NCBI GenBank assembly: GCA_017880705.1
Contig: JADGRS010000076.1
Coordinates: 1-10,270, forward strand
From: Burkholderiales bacterium
Lineage (GTDB): Bacteria; Pseudomonadota; Gammaproteobacteria; Burkholderiales; Usitatibacteraceae
DNA: 10,270 nucleotides
Reading direction: 5' to 3'
Shown here piece by piece: positions 5,671 to 10,270 of this stretch (within the stretch, counting starts at the first letter, position 1; every line of letters starts with the position of its first letter). Under the pieces are notes generated by a model. It saw nothing but the letters and a program-made list of their open reading frames with translations, was not told where the DNA came from and made no database searches. A program made the position numbers and the translations under genes.

Positions 5671-7989
5671 TCACATCTCGTCGATTCTCCACGTGCCGCC
5701 CGAGTTCACGAAGGTGACGCTGCCGGCCTTGCCGTCGCTGCGCACGACGAATGCCTCCTGGTACTCGCCGAACCCGCCCGAGAGCTTGAAGGCCTTGAAC
5801 GAGTCGGCCGCGGTACGCATCTCCGCCGGGCTCATCTGCGAGAAGAGTGGGCGGAACCGTGCCTGGATCTGGGGCGTGAGGCATGACATGGCCGTTGCGA
5901 GATCCGCCTTGCGCAACGACGCGATGAACAGGTCCCAGGTCGCTTGCGGCGACGACATGCGCTTGTCGGCGGGCTTGGGCGCGAGCGCCTTCATGTCGAT
6001 GCGCCGCTCGGAGAAAAATCGAGTCTTCGCCTCACGCATGGGATCGGATCCGCCTGCCGACATGCCGGGCGCCAGCATCGACAGGTACCCGGCCGCCTCT
6101 GGGCTGCGGCCGACTTGATCGAGCAACGCGAAGTAGCTCGCGGTAGCGAATCCCGCGGGATCCTGGCGCGCGAGGTGCGCAAGGATCGCGCGCGCGCCGG
6201 GCAGGTAGCTCACGTAAAGGATCGAGGCCTGGAGAGCGAACACCGACGACGGAAGCGCCGACAGGGCGCTCTGGAACTCCGCGCGATCGGCAGGCTTGCC
6301 ACCGGCTCCACGCGCGGACTGGGTGCGCCGCGCAAGCGCCGAGAGCCCGAATGTGTCGCTCTGCTGGCCTGCGCTCAGCACGAGCATCATCGGCGCCGTG
6401 TCCTCCGGGTAGAGCGTCCCGCCAAACTTCTTGCCGGTGGCGAGGTAGTCGATCTGGGCCGCGAGCCATCGCTGCCCCCACGCCTGGAGCGCGAGGTTCT
6501 CATTCTTCCCGGCATCCTCGCGAGAGGGCGCCCGCGCAACCATCTTCTTGTACTCCGCGAGCGCGCGCTGCTTGTCGCCGAGGTCGTACTGCCACGTATC
6601 GGCGATCGCGAGCGCCGCAAACATTTGGCCATGCGCCTCGGCCGCCGCATAGAGATCCAGCGCCTCGCGTGGCTTCTTCTGGCGGAAGCGCACGTAGTGC
6701 GCAAGCTCCATGGAATTTTCACGCAGTGCCAATTCGACGGCGAACTTCGCCGACCGTGAATCCGGATAGTCGGCGCCGAGCTTCTCCGTCGCGGCCAGGT
6801 ACTCGCGCACGGCCATCACATAGGCCTGCGGATTGCTCTCCTTCAGCTTGCGTGCCTCGAGCAGGTCACGCCCGAGCAGGTCGCTGTGCGTGCGGAAGTC
6901 GGCGTCCTTCTGGATCGCCTGCTTCTCGGCCAGGTGTTTCGCGGGGTCCGCGATCTTCGCGTCGAGCATCGAGATTGCGTAGCTGTACTGGTTCGGCTGG
7001 AGGCGCCCGTCGTTCTTTCCCTTCTCGAGCGCCGCGCGCGCCTGCTTCCACACCTCGGGCGAATCGGTGGCGACGAGAGCGTTGATCGCACCGGAGTATG
7101 TCGCGGGCTCGACCAGCAGGACGAGTGCGTCGGGCACTGCCGCCAGGTCCTTGCGCTGCAATAGCCATTGCACGGAGTACTCGCGAATATTCTCGGGCAG
7201 CGTAGCGCGAAGTCGTGCGTAGGAAATGGGAACGGTGGGCGGGAACTGCGCTAGGCTGCCCGCGATGCGGCGCGCGTCCTCGGTGATCTCCTTCGAAGGG
7301 GGCGCGCGCTTCAGCGATTCAAGGCGGACCAGCAACGCTTCCGCGGCTGCGGCCGTGCCGATCTGCGACAGGGCCCAGGGCGCGTTGCCGGACTTGCCTG
7401 GTGGTGCCTTGGCCATCGCTGCGGCGATCGCCGGCGCGGCGCCCGCGCTCTTGCGAACCCCCAATGTCTGGATCACGCTGTCGAGGGCGCCGCCGGTTGG
7501 CGCATCCGCGGCATCGAGCCACGCAATGAGCGCGGCATCCGCGCCCGGTGCCTGGAACGACAGCACGGCATCGCCCAAGCTCGCCCCCGGACGTGGCTTG
7601 CCCGAGCGCCATTCCGCGAGCATGAGATCGAAAAGCGCCTGCGTCTGGCATGCCATGCCGCTCTTCCCGCAAAGGCCCGTGATCCGCGGCCCGACAACCG
7701 GATCCTGGTAGTGGCGCAGCATCACCGCTTCGACGTCTGCCGGAACGGGCGCCCGCTTGTTGCCACCCGACGTATAGAGGCGCATGCCGGTCTCGTAAAA
7801 GCCGTGATCGTAGGCGGAGAGCAAGTCGACATTCCCGGAACTGAGGATGGTCTCCAATCCTTCGGCACTGCGCTCCTGGCCGAGCTTACGGGCGAGCTCG
7901 CTCGCCTGGTTGTTGGTGTTGGCGGGCGCTTGCGCGAGCGCCGTGCAGGAAAGGAGTGCGGCGATCGCCGCAGCGAAGAGCTTCGTCAT
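5671..7989 (-). CDS. Secreted helical-repeat (HEAT/TPR-like) protein with C-terminal NTF2-like domain, 772 aa
   Basis: I do not recognise a named family. The ATG at 7989 overlaps the stop of the upstream gene (ATGA) and begins a Sec signal peptide (MTKLFAAAIAALLSCTALAQ, cleavage near 19-21). LLSC around C15 is a poor lipobox, so a soluble periplasmic form is favoured over a lipoprotein. Residues 80-325 are Ala/Leu-rich paired helices resembling HEAT repeats, for example SAGAAPAIAAAMAK (181-194) and TAAAAEALLVRLESL (212-226). Residues 385-520 look like TPR/Sel1 helices, with ALAIADTWQYDLGDKQRALA (459-478). Residues 681-772 (ATWDLFIASLRKADLATAMS through GTWRIDEM) resemble an NTF2/SnoaL-type or DUF4878-like alpha+beta domain. 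Residues 1-645 are paralogous to the upstream 592-aa protein, and the C-terminal domain is an addition. C107 and C114 could form a disulfide. A role as scaffold or binding protein in the envelope is inference. Confidence 0.85.
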   Translation of the reverse strand: MTKLFAAAIAALLSCTALAQAPANTNNQASELARKLGQERSAEGLETILSSGNVDLLSAYDHGFYETGMRLYTSGGNKRAPVPADVEAVMLRHYQDPVVGPRITGLCGKSGMACQTQALFDLMLAEWRSGKPRPGASLGDAVLSFQAPGADAALIAWLDAADAPTGGALDSVIQTLGVRKSAGAAPAIAAAMAKAPPGKSGNAPWALSQIGTAAAAEALLVRLESLKRAPPSKEITEDARRIAGSLAQFPPTVPISYARLRATLPENIREYSVQWLLQRKDLAAVPDALVLLVEPATYSGAINALVATDSPEVWKQARAALEKGKNDGRLQPNQYSYAISMLDAKIADPAKHLAEKQAIQKDADFRTHSDLLGRDLLEARKLKESNPQAYVMAVREYLAATEKLGADYPDSRSAKFAVELALRENSMELAHYVRFRQKKPREALDLYAAAEAHGQMFAALAIADTWQYDLGDKQRALAEYKKMVARAPSREDAGKNENLALQAWGQRWLAAQIDYLATGKKFGGTLYPEDTAPMMLVLSAGQQSDTFGLSALARRTQSARGAGGKPADRAEFQSALSALPSSVFALQASILYVSYLPGARAILAHLARQDPAGFATASYFALLDQVGRSPEAAGYLSMLAPGMSAGGSDPMREAKTRFFSERRIDMKALAPKPADKRMSSPQATWDLFIASLRKADLATAMSCLTPQIQARFRPLFSQMSPAEMRTAADSFKAFKLSGGFGEYQEAFVVRSDGKAGSVTFVNSGGTWRIDEM

Positions 7990-9764
7990 TTGTTGTCCAC
8001 GGGACGCAGCTCGCGTCGCTTGAGGTATTGGTCGGCCGCCCGTGCCAGCGCGTTCGGGCGTCCCGGTGCTGCCATTCCCGGCAGCGCATCGGCCACGCCG
8101 TCCGCGAGCGCACCGTCGCGGCCGTGGGCCTCATGGAATGCCACGGTGCCAAGGATGATCGAGGTCCAGTAGCCACTCGGATCCTGGCGCGCGAGTTCTT
8201 TCAGTATCAGCGCCGGATCGTTCATCGCGCTGATGTGCTTCAGCGTCGCGAAGAGCGTGAGGCGCGATGCCGGCAGCGCCGCGAGCTTCTGCGGCACGTC
8301 GGTCATGCTCGTGGCGGCGTATACGTTCCCGATCGATGACCAATCCGGCGCCTGGGTGCCGCGAGGATTGAGGCCGACGCCTGAATACGCGGGAGATGCC
8401 GATATCACCACCGAGCGGCGCACCGCCGGCCAGCCGGGAACTGCCGCCGCGCCGTTGTTGTACCAGAGTGGCAGGACGCTCCAGAAGCCCGTGATCGCGG
8501 CCTCGGGAATGCGGCCGCGGAAAGGCTGTCCTGTCTTGAGGTACGCGATCTCCGCAGCGAACCATCCCTTCCAGAATTCGTTCTGCGCCTGGCCGGCGAT
8601 CGAATAGGGCGTGATGCCCGGCGTGCTCTGCGATGCGGTGTCGAGCGCTGCCTGGTACGCGCGGATCGCGGCCGGCTTGTCGCGCAGCTCGAGTTCATAG
8701 GTGTCGGCCAATGCGATCTGACCGAGTGCGGCACGCCCTTTCGCGCCTTTCTCCAGGAATCGAATCGCGAGAGCGGCATCGTGCGCCTGGAAGCGTGCGA
8801 AGACGCCAAGCTCCGAGTACTGGCCTGCGATGGTGTAGTCGATGTCATCGGCATGGAACTCGGCTGCGAGCGCCTCGACCGCCGCGAGGTATTTCGCTTG
8901 CTCCTCGACGTATTTTCGCGGTTCGGACCGCGCCGCGTTCGCGCTGTTGGCGAGGGGATTCAGCGCCTGGCGCTTGCGTGCAAATTCCGCCCTGGTGCCA
9001 GCGCCGCGCTTGCGAGCGAGGTAGCCCTCGGGATCGGACAACTGCGCATTGAGCTGCCTGCGATAGCTCGACAGGGCCTGCTCCGAAATGCCCTTGTCGC
9101 GCTCGAGGCGATCGAGCACCGTGCCGACACGTCGCCAGATTTCGGGAGACTCGTAGTCCAGGAGCAAGCTGAACGGCACGCTGTACATCGCATTGTTCGC
9201 GAAGCTGGAATCGAGCTCGGCGAAGAGTGGCTCCACGGCCCCGGGATGCTTGCGTCGCCCCACGAATGCGATCGCGGAATTGGCCTCGGACATGCGCGGC
9301 GGGAAGCGTGACGCGATCTGCAGTAACGCCTCGTCGATGCCGGGCTGGTCGGTGCGCAGGATTTCCTCGAACACCGGATCGTTGCTGCGATACGCAGCCT
9401 TGGCGACTGCGTAGCGGCGGTCGAACAACGCGCGCGTCTGGTAGCGCGGTGGCATGCGGCGCATGGCCGCTCCCACCTGCGGATTGTCGAAGTGCTTCAG
9501 GACCAGCGCCTCGATCGCAGGCGGCATCAATTCGATCCGCGCTCGCTCGAGGCCGAGGCTGAAGGCCGTGACCAAGCTAGGATCGCCGATGGCGATGATC
9601 CGTTCGAGCCCGGCAGCGTCGGCTGTTTTCCCGAGCTCCTCCGCCGTCGCGGTGGACATCCCGGACATGAGGAGTTGCTTCTCGGCTTCCGTGAGCGCGG
9701 CAGGCGCGGATACTGCGAAACCCAGTACGAGGATGGAACACGTTCGAAGGAGGATTCGGATCAT
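7986..9764 (-). CDS. Secreted helical-repeat protein, 592 aa, paralogue of the next gene
   Basis: This is an unnamed family. ATG 9764 overlaps the stop of the upstream gene by four bases (ATGA), and the gene's own stop overlaps the next start in the same way. Residues 1-22 (MIRILLRTCSILVLGFAVSAPA) are a Sec signal peptide. The mature protein is almost wholly helical. The N-terminal part (25-240) has HEAT-like pairs. The middle (285-415) is TPR/Sel1-like, with ALGQIALADTYELELRDKPA (346-365) and FWKGWFAAEIAYLKTGQPF (397-415). Residues 425-480 are an aromatic, Gly/Pro-rich insert (FWSVLPLWYNNG, PGWPAV). The C-terminal part has LPASRLTLFATLKHIS (497-512) and LKELARQDPSGYW (521-533). The same landmarks occur in order in the 772-aa protein, so the genes arose by tandem duplication. 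It ends near LPGM plus a charged tail and lacks the paralogue's NTF2-like domain. No enzyme motif is visible. Confidence 0.85.
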   Translation of the reverse strand: MIRILLRTCSILVLGFAVSAPAALTEAEKQLLMSGMSTATAEELGKTADAAGLERIIAIGDPSLVTAFSLGLERARIELMPPAIEALVLKHFDNPQVGAAMRRMPPRYQTRALFDRRYAVAKAAYRSNDPVFEEILRTDQPGIDEALLQIASRFPPRMSEANSAIAFVGRRKHPGAVEPLFAELDSSFANNAMYSVPFSLLLDYESPEIWRRVGTVLDRLERDKGISEQALSSYRRQLNAQLSDPEGYLARKRGAGTRAEFARKRQALNPLANSANAARSEPRKYVEEQAKYLAAVEALAAEFHADDIDYTIAGQYSELGVFARFQAHDAALAIRFLEKGAKGRAALGQIALADTYELELRDKPAAIRAYQAALDTASQSTPGITPYSIAGQAQNEFWKGWFAAEIAYLKTGQPFRGRIPEAAITGFWSVLPLWYNNGAAAVPGWPAVRRSVVISASPAYSGVGLNPRGTQAPDWSSIGNVYAATSMTDVPQKLAALPASRLTLFATLKHISAMNDPALILKELARQDPSGYWTSIILGTVAFHEAHGRDGALADGVADALPGMAAPGRPNALARAADQYLKRRELRPVDNK

Positions 9765-10270
9765 TTCGGCTCGATGCTGAATCCGCCCACGCTCTTCGCG
9801 GGCGGCGATTGCTGTGCGGGGAACCCAACCGCCGATGCGGCTTGCGGCCGGATTTCGCTTTCGACCACGCGCACGGTCCCCTCGCTGGTTTCGGGAGCGT
9901 ATTTCTCCGTGCGCCGCGCGTCGGCCACGTAGCGATAGACATCCGAAGACTCGTCATAGCAGGTTCCACGGCGCAGGTCGGGCGTGATGGCGTCGCACAG
10001 GCGGCGCTGCTGGTAAAGGAGGAAAAGGTATTGCTTCGTCACTTCCTCGTGATCGCCTTTCGCCAACGCCGCATCCACTTCAGAGCGAATCTCGCGAATC
10101 GCCGCGAGGTAGGCTTCGCGTCCCTCGGGTCGCTTGCGCAGCGCGATGGTGCCGCCCGCCTCGGCCCACTTCACCTCGTCGACGCGGCCGACGACAAGCC
10201 GCTCCAGATCGATGGCGCGTTGAAGATCACCTGGACGTTGCGTCGCAGTGACGGTGCCCCTGGCGGCCGC
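9761..10270 (-). CDS. Hypothetical protein with Cys pair, 5' end beyond right edge
   Basis: The frame is open to the right edge, giving 169 residues before the TGA at 9763-9761. GTG 10174 is an internal Val in a continuous frame, so the gene should be read as truncated by the window, not as a 137-aa protein. The visible part starts ARGTVTATQRPGDLQRAIDL and continues through an amphipathic helical region: GREAYLAAIREIRSEVDAAL (50-69) and HEEVTKQYLFLLYQQRRLC (74-92). C92 and C104 are separated by 11 residues and could form a disulfide in the periplasm. The tail (140-169) is Pro/Ala/Ser-rich and looks disordered. No family is recognised. The signal peptide, if any, would lie outside the window. 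It is the first visible gene of a - strand operon with two secreted paralogues, coupled by an ATGA overlap. The operon promoter is not in view. Confidence 0.78.
   Translation of the reverse strand, partial: AAARGTVTATQRPGDLQRAIDLERLVVGRVDEVKWAEAGGTIALRKRPEGREAYLAAIREIRSEVDAALAKGDHEEVTKQYLFLLYQQRRLCDAITPDLRRGTCYDESSDVYRYVADARRTEKYAPETSEGTVRVVESEIRPQAASAVGFPAQQSPPAKSVGGFSIEPK

Noticed and set aside
5585..6118. 177-aa + strand frame beginning in the relic
   Set aside because: Only the first 20 to 25 residues match the WXXGXW repeat. The remainder is antisense to the 772-aa gene and appears open only because the original stop was lost.
5944..6759. 271-aa + strand frame opposite the 772-aa gene
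   Set aside because: It is an Arg-rich antisense shadow. The - strand frame has a signal peptide, a paralogue and coupled neighbours.
7956..9562. Several + strand frames of 100-180 aa opposite the 592-aa gene
   Set aside because: All are antisense frames with Arg/Ala/Pro-rich shadow composition and no recognisable domain.

Overview
The window is high-GC, gene-dense bacterial chromosome. The TRAP transporter type, a WXXGXW-repeat secreted protein, short Sec signal peptides and G/C-biased third codon positions suggest a proteobacterium, most likely a betaproteobacterium. That placement is inference; no rRNA or marker gene is present.

Positions 1-3633 are a TRAP transport locus. A complete dctP-dctQ-dctM operon runs on the + strand (855-3633) behind a promoter with a perfect TTGACA -35 box. 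The three genes overlap or nearly abut. A second TRAP solute-binding protein gene is transcribed away from it on the - strand (763 to 1). It is cut by the left edge and has no permease genes of its own in view. The two binding proteins share unusual local motifs and look like diverged duplicates.

Positions 3690-4730 hold two short-spaced + strand genes. The first encodes an 82-residue cytosolic protein of unknown function; the second is an NRDE/TANGO2-family predicted Ntn-hydrolase.

Positions 4731-5670 contain an envelope-protein duplication. An intact 110-aa secreted WXXGXW-repeat protein (5018-5350) is followed by a decayed tandem copy (5469 to about 5660). The decayed copy has lost its ATG, about 130 internal bases and its original stop.

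Positions 5671-10270 hold a - strand operon of three genes joined by two ATGA overlaps. In transcription order these are a 5'-truncated small protein with a Cys pair, a 592-aa secreted helical-repeat protein, and a 772-aa paralogue of it with an extra C-terminal NTF2-like domain. I recognise no described family for this set. It is the best candidate here for an undescribed system, probably periplasmic.

No tRNA, rRNA, CRISPR array, transposase or integrase was seen.
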